The notes under the pieces were generated by a model that saw nothing but the letters and a program-made list of their open reading frames with translations, was not told where the DNA came from and did no database searches. A program made the position numbers and the translations under genes. Shown one piece after another: positions 1-36,351 of a stretch of 45,000 bases of DNA (positions are counted from its first letter, which is position 1; the number at the start of each line of letters is the position of its first letter). This DNA is from Chrysomallon squamiferum. Lineage: Eukaryota; Mollusca; Gastropoda; Neomphalida; Peltospiridae. The stretch covers positions 28,356,136 to 28,401,135 of the forward strand of contig CM022673.1 of the NCBI GenBank assembly GCA_012295275.1. The letters are read 5' to 3'.

Positions 1-320
1 ATTGATGCTTTATAACTTGTTAATTCGAAAACATATAAACTTTACCAAAATAAAATAAAGTAAAATAAAATAAAAATAAAACCAAAAATAAAAATAAAAA
101 TAGAAATAAAAATAAAAGCAAAAGTAAAAATAAAACAAAATAGAATAAAGTAAAGTAAAATAAAAATAAAAATAAAATAAAATAAAAGTAAAAATAAAAA
201 TAAAATAAAATAAAAATAAAAGTAAAAGTAAAAGTAAAAATACAAATAGGAATAAAAATAAAAATAAAATAAAATAAAAATAAAATAAACAAATAAATAA
301 TAACATTAACATTAATAAAT
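1..320. repeat. AAATA-type A-rich simple repeat
   Basis: From about 48 to 300 the + strand is almost only A with T and rare G or C, in 5-6 bp periods (AAATA, AAAATA). The long minus-strand Phe/Leu/Tyr-only reading frames here are products of this composition, not genes. Confidence 0.9.
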
Positions 321-790
321 ACTCATGCAAGGTGATTTCGAAGTATTTATCTTTTCGTATTTTATTTATTTATCCAGTTATTCACGACACACTTCAGTTT
401 TTCTATCACCACGCAATTAATATCACACAATCAAAGAAACAAACGCTTCATCATTCGAATACATTAGTTATTTATTCGAAATTTGCATCGCAGCGTGTAT
501 TTTGTTTATTTTTGTTGTTGAAGTAATGTGTTTGTCGCAAATACTGCGCATCCTGTTTTACCAGTTAATGAAACTAAAACGGACTCGAGTGTCTTGCTAA
601 GATAGAAACTGTTTTCAATATGCGACGTTAAATTGCATTAGTTGCTGCGTGTCGGTGTGTACCCATAAAACCGTCTTCACAGCATCTACAGTTTAACAAG
701 GGAAATGGAAGTATGTTTAGACATGTGAGTATAGTTTACTTGGTGGGGAAAAAACGTCTGTGTTACTTGTTACATCATATTTTATTTCAT

Positions 791-993
<203 letters not shown>

Positions 994-1366
994 GACAGAA
1001 ACAGTGAAAGATTGAACGACAGACGGAAAGATGGAATGAATATATTTATTTTTATTATTGTTGTTTTGTAATTATTATTATCATCATCATCATCATTATT
1101 GTTATCATCAAGGTAGAATAACTTTATTTCCATTACATGTAAATATATTTCACTGGTTTTTTTCAGGGATTTTTGTGATAAATAAATAAGATAAATGAGA
1201 TAATGGATTTCTTTTGTATCGTTGTCTGTGGCTCTGTTTGGCAGGCTTATCACCACGACACACCACATTAGTGATAGCCATTATCGACGTCCCAGAAAGA
1301 TAATGTTTAGTTAGCTACATTGTGTGACACTTTCACGTCCAAACTTAAATCTCATTTTCATGCTTC

Positions 1367-1369
<3 letters not shown>

Positions 1370-1440
<71 letters not shown>
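1370..1440. repeat. (CT)n microsatellite
   Basis: About 35 uninterrupted CT units. Confidence 0.97.
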
Positions 1441-1443
<3 letters not shown>

Positions 1444-2980
1444 GTCAATTTATTTGTCGCTGAAAACGAAAACAGAAAGCGATTCGACAAAAATAACTTA
1501 ACGAATGAAAGAATTAAACATTGTAATTATCAGTCTAGCTATCTCAGTCTCCCTTCTGGTGTAGTTCAGTTCATTCTTCACTGATTGTAAAATCATATGG
1601 TAATGACGTTCATAATTTTTATTAATTTTAGTATATTTGTTTATTTCACAGATTTTGTTAGTATTTTGTTTTTGAAAAGTATGTTAATAACTTTTTTTTT
1701 GTTTTTGTATATATATTTTACTTTGTTATTATTATTTTATTTTTTAGTTTTGTGTGGAACTTTGACTTTGCAAGTAATTCATTAACGTTAACTAATAATT
1801 ATAATTGGGCAGAAATGTAACTTTTATTCAGATTTGCTAACGTCGTCATCATCATCAACATCACCTTCGTCTTCTTCTTTTTCTTCTTCTCCGTTGTTGA
1901 CGGTGTTCTCATATATTAAAATACAAGTAACGGAAAAGATAAATAGAAATAAAATTATAATAATACTTATAATAAAGAAAACAAAAGTTTGTATATATGT
2001 ATATATATACATATTCATATATATATATATATATATATTTATATTTCGATTATCATGAGCCTATCGTTAACAAATAATCAGCATTTACAAATATTTGTTT
2101 TCTAACACCATCACTTGAATCGTATGAGATCCTTTAAGTCGTCGAAACACGACCAATCCAAGTTCTCACAAAACTGCGACATTTCACTGATAATTTCGTA
2201 ATAAATGACAGATACCGGACCGTATAAGTAAACACGCCATAATACGAAACCGTTAAACATTTGTTTTCTTGTTACCATAACAACACATCTGTAGCAAATT
2301 TCAAGTAATCGTTGTCGAGAATAATGTTTTGTCTCGCTGCTAATCAATAACGTAAATCTAACTGCATTAGTAATAATTACCTATTTTCTACTCTCTTTTT
2401 TTTTTTTTTTTTTTTATTTCCCCGTTGGAATAAAATTTCTCTTTTAAAATATAATATAAAAGTACCGATTATTAAACGTCAAGGCTTGTTTCCTAAAAGC
2501 CAATTCCGCGAATTTGTTGTGAATTCTTCTTAAATATTAATCAGTGTAAAGTAGCTTATTCAGTGAACAATGCTGATCTATGGTTTATTGTGAGAGATCA
2601 CCAACCTCTCTAACTCCCGGATCAATCTGACACTGGAATACCTGGTTAAAAAGCATCATCTACTTATGTTTTAGTTATCATCATTCGTACATTTAAGATC
2701 AGAGTCCAAATTACCGTCTTTGCGATGATAATTGTCAGACGTTTTTTTTTTTTTTTGTTAATTTGTTTCACAGTAAAAACGTTTCTCTGATGGTTATTAC
2801 ACACAATGGTGTACTTTAGACAATATTTACCTTTATATTGCATCTTATCAATGGACTCAAAATTCAATATACATACTTGAAGATAGCTGAACTGTTCTTA
2901 AGGCAGTGAAGGCAGAAATATTATTTTTGCTAAACAGTAAAACTCGCAATCACAGACACAGAGAATCTAATGTGGAGATA

Positions 2981-3106
<126 letters not shown>

Positions 3107-3664
3107 GACTGTCACACACATATTGTACAGAAACCAGTTATTTGTCGTTTTAAATCAGTGAGCCATTCTAACATTTCAAAAGCGCTTGCACCATATCTTG
3201 TCTGAGATTCCCTGTTCAGAAACCATTCCGAAAGTTAGTTAACTATACAGAAGATCAGTAATGGAGAAGAGAGAGCGAAATATTGATGACTCCACTGTAG
3301 GTGGGTTTGTATCCGGAAAGCGGTAAAGATACCTTACTGTATTAAGGACAATGGCTTTGCCACTTAAATAAAACCAATAACGTACCATTATCTTCGTTGA
3401 ACTTTATTTTGATTAACCTTTTGAACAGTTTGTATGGTAGAATCGTCCATGCTAAAGAAAATATCTGACGGAGTTGGCAATATTTAGCGTTGATAGTTAA
3501 TTCAAACAAGAACATTTTATGATGCGTGGTTTGTGCTATTTTAGATTTTTGAGTTTTCCGTTTTGTGTTATGTTAGCATTGTAAATGCATGTTGAAGTTC
3601 AGACTTATATATCAATATAAAGTATGTTCTAGTCTCGAAGTTAACAGCACTGTTGACGTAACAG

Positions 3665-3970
3665 AATAATGATGATAATGACGATGACGATGATAACAAC
3701 ATTAAAACCAACAGAAAACAAAAGTACGACTAAGAATGCTACCGCCATCAAAGTTATCACAGCAACGACTACAACAACAATACCAACATCAGGTGCAACA
3801 GCAAGGACAACAATAATAGTAGTAATAATAATAATAATAATAACAAATAGCAACAACAACAGAACAACAATAACAACAGCAACAACAACAACAATAATAA
3901 TGATACTAATGATGATAATAATAATAAAAATAATGATGATGATGATGATGATGATGATGATAATAAACAG
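3665..3970. repeat. Mixed triplet repeat (GAT, ACA, AAT)
   Basis: Imperfect trinucleotide arrays changing from GAT/GAC through ACA/ACC to AAT and pure (GAT)n at 3933-3962. Frames on both strands stay open only because of the composition. Confidence 0.9.
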
Positions 3971-4352
3971 AAAAGTAAAATGGACAAAAAGAAGAAATTA
4001 ATTTAATCCTAATATTTATAAGCGCAACATCAGTATGCAGCTTTAGCCGTTATTCTGTACAAAAACATTCTTTTATTATTATTACTCAGATATCTAGGGA
4101 TATATATAAATAATTTATGAAAGAAAATAATTCAATTATTATAATTAAAATCAGGAAGCTACTATCATGCCTTTTTCTAACTCTGTACTTTTTTGTTTCT
4201 TCTGAAAATCGATGATCTTTTTTAATTTTCGATTACAAATAATATTATAATTAGCCTTTCAGAAAAACAACAGGAGATATGCAACAGAAGAATATTTCAG
4301 TTCAATTTCGAAGATGTTGTCGATTTATGCCATTTGATGGTTTTCTTTTTTC

Positions 4353-4384
<32 letters not shown>

Positions 4385-5713
4385 AAACGACTCTTTTCTG
4401 TTCTCAACTATTTATTTTTCCTGATCTGTTCTGTTATATTTTCTTGTATATTTCTCTCAGAATAATATTTTGTTTTTCCTTTATTCTTTCTCAAACAGGG
4501 AATTTTATTTAGTTAGTTGCCTATTAGAAACTAACGATAACTCTTCATCTCTTTCAACTCTTTCGCGGAAGACGTAATTCAGAAACAAATCTTATTCGTG
4601 GCTCAAGAAATAAAATTTAAACACTGCTATTAACACAAACACTTTTTAAATTGATGAATTTACTGGCAGAGTAAATTAAATGAAATGCACAGGTTTTTTT
4701 TTTTTTAATTTGATAACCAGCTCTGAATTTAAAACCATCAAGATTTTTTTTTCTTCCAGAGCTTGGAGACATCGTACAGTATTGCATGACAATAACAGTT
4801 TCTGAATTGTAGGTGTTATAAGCGAGCTGAAGGTCTGGAATTACGGTGGGAAGGAAGCGGCAGAAGAACTGAAAGCAGGTAAAAGACAGACAGACATAAC
4901 AGACAGACAGAGTCATTAAATAACGCGAGTAAACGAACGAATAAATAAATGAATTTAGCGTAAAGAACAACAACTGAATTTTATGAATGAAAGAAAGAAC
5001 GAATGAAATAAAATAGACGATGAAGGAAAATTAAAAAAAAAAAATGGACGAACGAATAAATAAAAGATACCATTACTTATTACCAATGAATAACTGATGA
5101 TATAAAAATAGATAAATAAATTAGTTATCTTTACGAAAGCGTTGACAGTTTTAATATTTATTTGTGTTTTTGGGGGTTATGCATATGTGTATCTGTGAAT
5201 CTGTGTATCTGTGTGTCTGTATGTGTGTGTGTTTGTGTGTGTGTGTAAAACAGTTCTATTGTGATTGTCTAGATGTTTCTCAGTGTTATTTTATATTTTG
5301 TAGAATATCATGCAGCTGATATCGGCATCCATGGTCCAGGACACACCTCAGTGACAAAACCTGGAAACATCTATTTTTTATCTACCATTACATCCGACAT
5401 TCACATACTGAAATCATCCTGGAAAAACGTCAAAAATTCAGTCTAGAACTAAAGCAAATTCAGAATCAGTACCTTTTTGACTATCTAAATGATATGTAGC
5501 ATACAGATTTAGAAAGTATAGTAATACCGGATTATGAATATTTATTAATTTACTTTTTTTTCTCCCTCTCTTTCTGACTGATCTCGTCATTTTTATATTA
5601 CATTTTGATACGTACACAGAACGTTTTAACAAAATTTGTATTTGTTTGTCAAAACGTTGAATTTCTGAAAAAAACACAAAAAAAACGAAGTTTTGTCGAA
5701 CTAGAACGCGAGG

Positions 5714-25215
<19,502 letters not shown>

Positions 25216-26061
25216 AAGTCGCAGAAAATTTATCAGAAAACTAACGACTGTCAGTCTGACCACGCGCCAAATGGCTGATTAGAATTCTAAATGAAATGGC
25301 ACTTTATTTTACTAAATTTATCTACTTTTGTACCAACATAATACTAAGTTAAAAAAAAATATATATAACGACACAGCGTACAACATATTGTTGTTGTCTA
25401 ATATACTCCAAAAAGCTACACGTAAACTGGAAAACAGAAGAAAAAAAGAGAAGTATTCTCTACAACACTATCATTCCTTCAGTGATGGTAGAACTGAATG
25501 AAGTCACGTTGTAGTTAAAATCTGAGTAAAGAGGCTGCCTTTATAATATTATAGCAAAAATGTGTACGGCAAACGTGCTTTAACTTATTATTATTATTGA
25601 AACAGCCATCAGTAGCAATGCAGACAACATCGCTTTAGATTATTCTGAGATACGAGTAAGCGATCGAAGGGGAAAAGATTCCAATATTAAAGACATTCAG
25701 TGGATCAAGAAAAGAGCTTTGTATCAGCGTGGTTACAACATTAAACTGTTTCTTTTCGTTCACGACAACACCGTGAAGACATATATCTGTGGTGTTTGAG
25801 GGTGATTTGTAATTTAACAGCTGCTTTCTGAGGAAACTGCACGTTTTGATACGATTCACTGCAAATGTCAACTTTAACACACGCGAAAGCTAAAATCAAA
25901 CTGTTGCGGGGCCAATAGTTTTCTTGAACTTTAATTAGGAAAAGCTTTACAAAACAGCCTTTTCATGAAATGTATTTACTGACCATCTTCAGTCTTCCTG
26001 ATATGATATTTCTCTCTTTGTTTTCCTTCTTAACTTCTTCCATTCATTCTTTCGTTCTTTT

Positions 26062-26097
<36 letters not shown>

Positions 26098-26250
26098 TGT
26101 ATTTCATTCTTCGAGTAATCTTTGTTTCATATGTTGTTTTGTTGTTTTTTCATTTCTGTGTTACGGTCGTTGCTATCATACGTTACCCGATGTCTAGTTT
26201 GTACACTGTATTACAGGGTTTTTTCAAATAAAATTTTAGTTGAAGACAAC
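25216..26250 (+). other. Probable 3' UTR of gene 1 with AATAAA at 26227-26232
   Basis: No exon-like sequence follows the stop. The first AATAAA hexamer downstream is at 26227, about 1 kb after the stop, in a T-rich context followed by TTTTAG. A (CTTT)n run lies at 26058-26098. The transcript end is inferred from this hexamer only; variant signals closer to the stop are possible. Confidence 0.4.
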
Positions 26251-26552
26251 CAAATCTTATGAAACCAGAATGATTTGTGGTAAAATATATATATATATGT
26301 ACGTTTGTATGTGCGTATGTGTTTGCGTCTATATATGTAGGTATGTATGTGTGTGCGTACATATGTCTAAGTCAATGTATGTAAGTATGTTTATTAAATG
26401 TATGGTTACATGCATGATTGTATAACTGTTTGTCTGTCTGTGTGTATGTATGAATGTCTGCATTTCTGTTCATAGCAGACATTCAAATTAACAGTCAAAT
26501 AGATTAAATAATAATGATGATAATAATGATGATGAAGAGGATGATGACGATG

Positions 26553-26583
<31 letters not shown>

Positions 26584-27185
26584 GAATAATGAACAAGAAG
26601 AAGAAGAAGAAAGACAAAGACATCGAGATACACCAAACATGAATTACAGCAAACGTATCATTATATCTCACACGACACAAGCTAATTGGGATGAAGACAA
26701 AACTTACAATTAACTGTTCTTGACAAAATGGTCAGTCAAAGCTGATGTACACCGGCACTTCTTTGGAGCTGTTTTCAAAATAAGAAAAAAAAAGAAGAAA
26801 AGAATAAAACGACATAATTATTTTCTATTATCTTCAAAAGGTTCACTTTAATAGGGTGTACTTTTGATTAGAATCCGAGTTAAGGGGGTCGTTCTTTGAA
26901 ATCTCCCTCACAAAGCCCTGATTGAATCTGTTAACATCTGAAATCGATAAGATCTATTCTGGGGTAAAAACAAACACTTTGAGTCTGGATTAAGACTCCA
27001 TTTGCAGCGATGTTAGTAAACAGCAATTACAGAATCAAACCGATCCCAAACATCGTGGAATCGTCTAAACCAGTAAAGTACTAGAAATTCATAGACCAAC
27101 GTCACTAGTGAAATCGTTTTACTTATTTATTTTATTTTATTTATTTCGGTTAAACACGAAACATTTGTAGAGTTAAATTTAGTAT
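26251..27185. other. Intergenic sequence, proximal part
   Basis: GTATGT-rich sequence at 26285-26455, GAT/AAT/GAA triplets at 26505-26610, then about 550 bp of unique AT-rich sequence. No gene is supported. Confidence 0.6.
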
Positions 27186-27189
27186 TATT

Positions 27190-27575
27190 TATATGTTTGT
27201 ATGTTTTTGTATGTATGTATGTATGTATGTATGTATGTATGTATGTATGTATGTATGTATGTATATGTATGTATGTATGTATGTGTTTGTATATATGTAT
27301 GTATGTATTTGTGTGTATGTATATATGCATGTATGTGTGTGTATATATATGCATGTTTGTATATATATATATATATATATATATTTATTATATGTATGAA
27401 TGTATGTATGTGTGTATGTATGTATGTTTGTATATATGTATTTGTGTGTATGTATATATGCATGCATGTGTGCGTGTATATATATATATATGTATCTATA
27501 TATGTATGAATGTACGTATGTGTGTATGTATGTATGTATGTATGTATGTATGTATGTATGTATGTATGTATATAC
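27190..27575. repeat. (TATG)n tetranucleotide array
   Basis: About 390 bp of GTAT/TATG units with TGTG and (AT)n variants. All Tyr/Val/Cys/Met (and minus-strand Ile/His/Thr/Tyr) frames here come from the repeat. Confidence 0.97.
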
Positions 27576-27579
27576 CTGT

Positions 27580-29053
27580 TCAGTAAAATATTTATTTTCG
27601 GGTTCTCTCTTTGCTAGATAAGAAATATACAGGCTGATAGGTTTACACGATTCATATAAAAATACGTGGCCAAACAAGGTGAAACAGAATAAAGATGCAA
27701 CTCTGTTCATTCGCTTGTCAAAGACCTCAGCAAAAATATTCTTTGAATCTCAAATTTCTCTTGAAACAGAAAACTTAAACTGAGAACTGTTCTCCGAGCA
27801 ACAGAACATAGCAGGGCATTTTGTTCTGTTGGGTTACTCTAAAACGTGACATCGGCGAAAGATAATCTGATTTGAATAAAACAGATCATAATATAGCTGT
27901 AGGTGAAATATATAGGTCAAGGGAATTAGTTGTAGGAAAATTGTATGCTCTTCTATTAGAATTGAGCAGTCCTGTTACTGGTTCCTTCTGCTTCTTATTT
28001 CTAGAGAATTAACAGATATCTGTCATTTTTACAATTCTGACAATTACACGCTGACCCGGTTAGAGTTATTATGTCTTCCTGCTTTGTCATCGATTTAGAA
28101 AGGACAGACGTCAGATGACCTCGTAATAACCTTCAAAGCAAGAAGGATCATTTTCTTCAAAAATAAATATCGTAATTACAACCATCAACTCAGATAAAGT
28201 TTATTTTCTTTTCCTTCTTTTGTTTATTTATTTATTTTTATTTATTTATTTATGTTTATTTATTTATTTATTTATTTATTTTTTTTTTTTGTTCACTGTT
28301 ACGTTAATTGGAAAGGAGAAGGTACTCGTAAACTTTAATTCTTTAAAAGTTCTGAAAAACAAATGATGCTTCAAAAACGCTGATTTTATTAACTCGAGTG
28401 CAAGTTAACCACATCGTTTGATGTTTCAGCATTTTAAAAGACTTCAGTTTTTGCGATCTAAAACCCTGCAATTAAATTACACTATCTAATTATGTCGGCT
28501 AAGTCTTTGAACTAAAGGTGCTCGTCTTCTCTTATCAGACTGACATTTCAACTTTTAGGAAGACGCAGAGGTGTTGCTCATATCGTTGATGCCGTCGTTT
28601 GTAATATGTGTTGACTTCGTCGTAGTTCTACCATATTTTGGTATATTTGATTTTTTCTATTCCGTTTGTTTATTTATCTTTCTTTATCTACCAACTGAAA
28701 TTAAAAAAAAAATTAAAAATTATAATTTGAACATCATCAGCCGTTCCATTGTAAGGCGATTAAGATACATAATATAGCGAAGAACAGAATTAAAGAAGAA
28801 AAGGTTGATAAAACGTTTATAAACAGATCGACAGACAGACGGGAAAAAAGCGACCAGAGTAAGACTGGGATTAACAGAAGAAAGGACATCGTAAGGTTCG
28901 TTCACGGATATATGGTAAAGAGTTGAGATATAACAATATCACCTTCATTTCCTTACGATATTATATTTTTCTCTCCCACTTTTCTTTCATTTTTTCAATT
29001 TACTGATCAGTTATTTTATTCTTTTAATTCTATTATTATTAATCATTAATTTA

Positions 29054-29142
<89 letters not shown>

Positions 29143-31740
29143 AACTATTAACATTATTACTGTAATCATTGCCACTATAATTATGTACTATTGTTTCTAC
29201 AAGTACAGATGCTCCTGTCACTATTATTAGTAAACGTAATGTCATCACTATCTTTAGCATTTTAGCTTTTAGCTATTATATGTATACATAGCTATTTCTG
29301 TTTGTGTTAAATACTTTTATTTAAACACTATCTTGTCCTTCGGGTAATATGTATTTACATATGTGTCTGTCTGTGTGTATGTGTGTAGGTGGGTGTTACG
29401 AAAAGTTTACTTCTAAATATATATTCTAAATAACGGGGTAACTAGCGTTTCTGAATGACTTGATTCGCTTGTAAGAAATGCTACATCTTCGCTACATTTA
29501 TTAATGCCTAAAGACAGGAAAGTCAAATCTTATAAATTTCCTAAAAGTAAAATAATGATCAAATGAAACCACTAATATATATAAATAAATAGCATCCTAA
29601 TATTTGTTACCGTATAACAAATAATGACCATCCATAAGGTTATAATAAGAAAGTAATTTTACTAAAGAAACAGCTCAATAATTCATTCAGTTTTGTATAC
29701 GTTCAGTGAAATTAAAAGATGCCCCTTCTACAGAATATGTTTCTGTGTATATATTTATTAAACATGCATACAAACAAAACTGACATATTTCTGCATATAC
29801 ATGAGCGTATTATTTTAATATAATTATGCATAAACAAATAAAAACACACACATACAGATACATACATAGAGACGTCTTCATACATAGTAAGACAGACATA
29901 ACGTCATATATCCATTCATATATTTATATTATATATGCATACTTTTTGCATACTTTTTATTTTTGTGTATATTGTACATAAAACCTAAAAATTAGTAAAT
30001 TAACAAAAAATATAACTATAAATATTCCGATGGAAAAGTAATTATATAAATATATGTGCTTTCGCAGATTATATATGCCTCTACTTTGTGTGTGTGTGTG
30101 TGTGTGTTCTCAGACTCATAGATCCAAAATATTATTGATGTACGAAAGACGAAAATTATATTTTTTATTTTATTATTTTTTTTTTTTTTTAAAGTGCGAA
30201 ATAAAAAGTACCTGACATCCAGCCAAAGAAAGTCTAAAACGAAAGAAAGAAGAAAAAAAAAAGAACAGAAAAGAAAAAAAAGAAACGCTAGTATATTGAT
30301 GGCCAAACATCTTAGCCATATAATTCGAATTTAACAACCATATTTTGTAAACTTTGCCACTTCATATGAAACATTTCACTGCATTTAGACAGCGCCTCGA
30401 GGTGCCCGTCTCGAGGGGATCGATACTGAAAGGAAATTACAGACCTGGTGACATTTTGCTTTAATACTTTACATGGGAAGTGGCATGCTGTTTGAGTTGC
30501 TTCCCTTGTCATTCGCGTACGAGACTACTTCAGAACTGATCTAATTACAAAGGAACACATCACACGTTCTGGAGAGACAGATAGCCGATGTGTCACGTTA
30601 GGCTACTTCTTGCTATCCTGTCTCTTAAAGACAAAATTGGTCTCTACTTATTTTTTAATCGACGCTTGATGTGATGTTTTGAAATTTTTTTGCTTGTCTT
30701 TTGTTATTTATCCTTGATTTCAGACCAAACTGAAATTTGTTTTGTTGCCATTTTTTTTCATCCGAAAATTTTTAGTTTTTTCATCCGAAAATTTTTAGTT
30801 TATTGTTCTGTTTGAAAAATGAATATATCAAACATCTTTATCTTTTGAAATTTGTTAACTATATTAAAACAATAAAATATGTATATGTGTGTGTGTGTGT
30901 GTGTGAATGTATGTGTGCGCGTGTGTATGTTGTGTGTGTGTGCATTTGTTATTTATGCATGTGGACGTGTGTTGCATATTTATGTGTGTATAAATATATA
31001 TATATATATATACATATGACAGTGTATGTGTGTGAACTTATGTATGTACGTACATTTTTGATGTATGTGTGTATTTATGTTTGGATTTATAGACTGATGG
31101 ATGTACTGAGCTATATATATGTACGTGGACTGCGGTTGTTTAGTGCATAGACTTACGAATGACACCGCCACAAGTGAAAATATTCATCAGACTGATAAAT
31201 CGCAGGATTTCGGATACTACGAATTAAAATCCTGCGTTAATTTGTCGCTCCGAGGAAATGAGCAAGGAGACGATAATCCGATTCTCTCCTGTTAATTTTC
31301 CTAACAGAATATGCACATACCTACACTCTGACAGCTTTACTGAGCCTTGCCTAAAAGATCGTTCAGATACGGCGCATTTTTACTCTCCTAGCACATTACC
31401 CACAGCCTGGTCGCATGCACGAACATTATCCCTATAAACACCAGCATGAGAATTAATAAGGTACTCGACTTACAAAGTTAAACAAAATTATTATGAACCA
31501 ATCGTGTGTTCACCTTTGAAACGCTTACGGCTAAGATGTATCGATTTTCATTATACATCAATGACACACATTTCAAGTGTCTTCCAAATTGTGGAAGAAG
31601 GAGACATGGACTTAAGACGGATTAACAAAAGCGGTGAGTGTTAAACGTTACTTTCTCCTGTTTCAAATCGTACTGATATTAATAATTTCGTTAATTAATC
31701 CTGTTAATATTAGTTTCCACTGAAATTCTAATGTTTCCAA
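27580..31740. other. Intergenic sequence, middle part
   Basis: Mostly unique AT-rich DNA. Minor repeats: (TTTA)n at 28222-28280, (TTA)n at 29056-29138, (GT)n at 30090-30107, GT/AT-rich 30885-31090, and a 22-bp direct repeat at 30759-30802. The minus-strand frame at 30312-30512 and others lack similarity, splice context or codon bias that would support a gene. Confidence 0.6.
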
Positions 31741-31745
31741 GTTTT

Positions 31746-33965
<2,220 letters not shown>

Positions 33966-34077
33966 CTGTCAGTCGGTCTTTTCATCCATCCATCTATCTC
34001 TGTCTCTCTGTCTAAGTGTCTGACTGTTTGTCTGTTTTTAACTAACTATCCATCCTTCCGTTCATCCCTTTCTGTTT

Positions 34078-34083
<6 letters not shown>

Positions 34084-34141
<58 letters not shown>
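34084..34141. repeat. (CA)n microsatellite
   Basis: About 28 CA units with one GACA interruption. Confidence 0.97.
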
Positions 34142-34143
<2 letters not shown>

Positions 34144-34369
34144 TGTACGTTAGACAGATCATTAAGTATTATTCTTCGATTTTCCTTTACTTTTTCTTCA
34201 TTCTTTCTTTTTTCTTTTTTTCCTTTTTCTTTTCTTTCTTTTTATTCTTTTTTTTATTATCTGTAGATTTTTTTTCGAGATTTGAATATTGAAATATTCA
34301 TCAAAGTTCCCCCTTTTTTAGCTGACGTTGCAAAGTCTTCACTTTGTGATTGCTGTTGCAAAGTCATCA

Positions 34370-34402
<33 letters not shown>

Positions 34403-36292
34403 GTTGTTGCTCTTAAAGCATTAAATACTACGGGCCATGACTTCAGCTAAAAGCCATCAATTTAATTAAAATAGATACAATTTTCTTCAGCCTAGGAATG
34501 ATTATGACATAACTGTTATAGAATGCCAAAGGCAGTCGACTGACTTAGAAGATCAAATACAATTTATTTTCAGAAGAAAAAATATGGATAGAAATATAGA
34601 TCAAAGATGCTGTGCACAAAAGAATAAGTGTACTTACTCGAATATATTACCGAATGACTGATCCAACCAATAATTTTATGACAGTTGTTTTGAATATAAT
34701 GTTGTTTTTTTTCACAATCTGCCACATTGTCTGTTCATCTGCCTAGTAGATCAGCAGATCTATCAAGCAGTGAAAGAATTGTTCTGTTTTTCTGAACATT
34801 GATTCAGTATCATTTTGTAGATGGAACTGTTCTCCAACTTTCCTTGGAACGTAATTTTGTTTTCCGTTTAGCATTGTTATTGTTTTTATTTTATTTATTT
34901 ATTATTATCATTTTTGTATTTTTATTTTATTTTATTTTATTTTATTTATTTATTTATTTGTAGGTTACTGTATACATCTATTAACACTGAAATTTATTGC
35001 ATTAACGTAAACGGAATGATTAATTTGGATATCTATTCAAGAATATCAGCTAAACTGTTTTTGAAAACAGTGATAAAGATGCGACAAACTAGTCTGAATT
35101 TCTGCATTTCCTCTATTTAGGAAAAACAAGTATTTTTACGAAGAAACAATATTATGGTTTATATCGGATATACACTTAACAGTATTTATTCCGTGTAAAG
35201 TATAACGCACATACATATTGTATTTACAAAAAGCAGAGTATATTCCATGAACAAATGACGGTATAATGTTTCCTTCAGAGACAGGCCAGCTGGTTTCATA
35301 ATGATATGACACTGATATCAACACAGGAAGAGAATTTGATTCCGGAACTGAAATGAATTCTTGATTTGGAAAAGGCCTTCAGTACTTGAAACAAGACGCC
35401 AAAAGAATACTTAGGTTATTTTAAAACATTAGTTTTATGTTCGAACAAAAGAAACAGAAAAGTTTTATTCAGATGCTGATTTGGCAGCAAAAAGAAACTA
35501 ATTTGTTGATTGTTATTTAGTGACATATAAAAAAAAAACAGAGTTTTAAACTATCTGAAGTTTATAAGTTGGTAGATTTTAATTTCTTTTATATAAGTAC
35601 TCATTTTACTTTATAGTAACATTTAAATTCATCGTAAGAACTGGTAATAATGAAATAAAATGTCAGAAAAAAAAATTTTTTATATATATTCTGTGTTTAG
35701 TTTAATATAAATAATTTAATGTTATGGTTATTAATGTTGATTAAAATATCGTAACGACATCACTAAATAATACAGTTTATCGTTTAAGATTTAATTAACG
35801 TTTATCTCAGTAGAAACTGAAAAACTAATATATAATTTATAAAACAAAGTGAGAGTCTGCCCAGCGACTTCTAACACAGCTAAAAACTTACTGTGATTGG
35901 AATGGTTAGTTTTGTGTGTTAGATCGATCATCAGCAAATAAAATAAAGGAAACAGAACAAATATCATCAGTTAATAAATCATTGTCAAACAGTTTTTTTC
36001 ACGAATCTAATATCGATGCATTTTAAAATAAATATTATAGGAGCCAAAAAAAGAAAAAAATAATAATAATAAAAACAAAACAAAACAAAAACATATTATA
36101 GTAATAATAAAATAAAATAATTTTAATTAATTAATTTAAAAAATAATAAATAAATAAAATGACACCTAAATTCCTCAAAAAGGAATAAAATTATTAAACA
36201 AAACTTGCATAAAATGATATTATATATATGAGATATTATACTACCCGAAATGTTATCATCTGTTTCCACCAGATTATTTTCATTTATAGTTG

Positions 36293-36351
<59 letters not shown>

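Noticed and set aside
20-330. Long minus-strand frames of Phe, Leu, Tyr and Ile
   Set aside because: Produced by an AAATA-type simple repeat; overlapping frames are all open because of the composition.
25635-25880. Minus-strand 81-codon frame downstream of gene 1
   Set aside because: Lies in the probable 3' UTR, antisense, without any recognisable motif.
27190-27575. Repeat array considered as CRISPR-like
   Set aside because: Uniform tetranucleotide microsatellite without repeat-spacer structure, in a eukaryotic context.
27189-27710. Minus-strand frame of 173 codons and overlapping plus-strand frames
   Set aside because: Entirely a (TATG)n array; every frame is open and the protein is a His/Thr/Tyr/Ile repeat.
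30312-30512. Minus-strand 66-codon frame with balanced composition
   Set aside because: No recognisable motif or neighbouring exons; could be chance in unique DNA.
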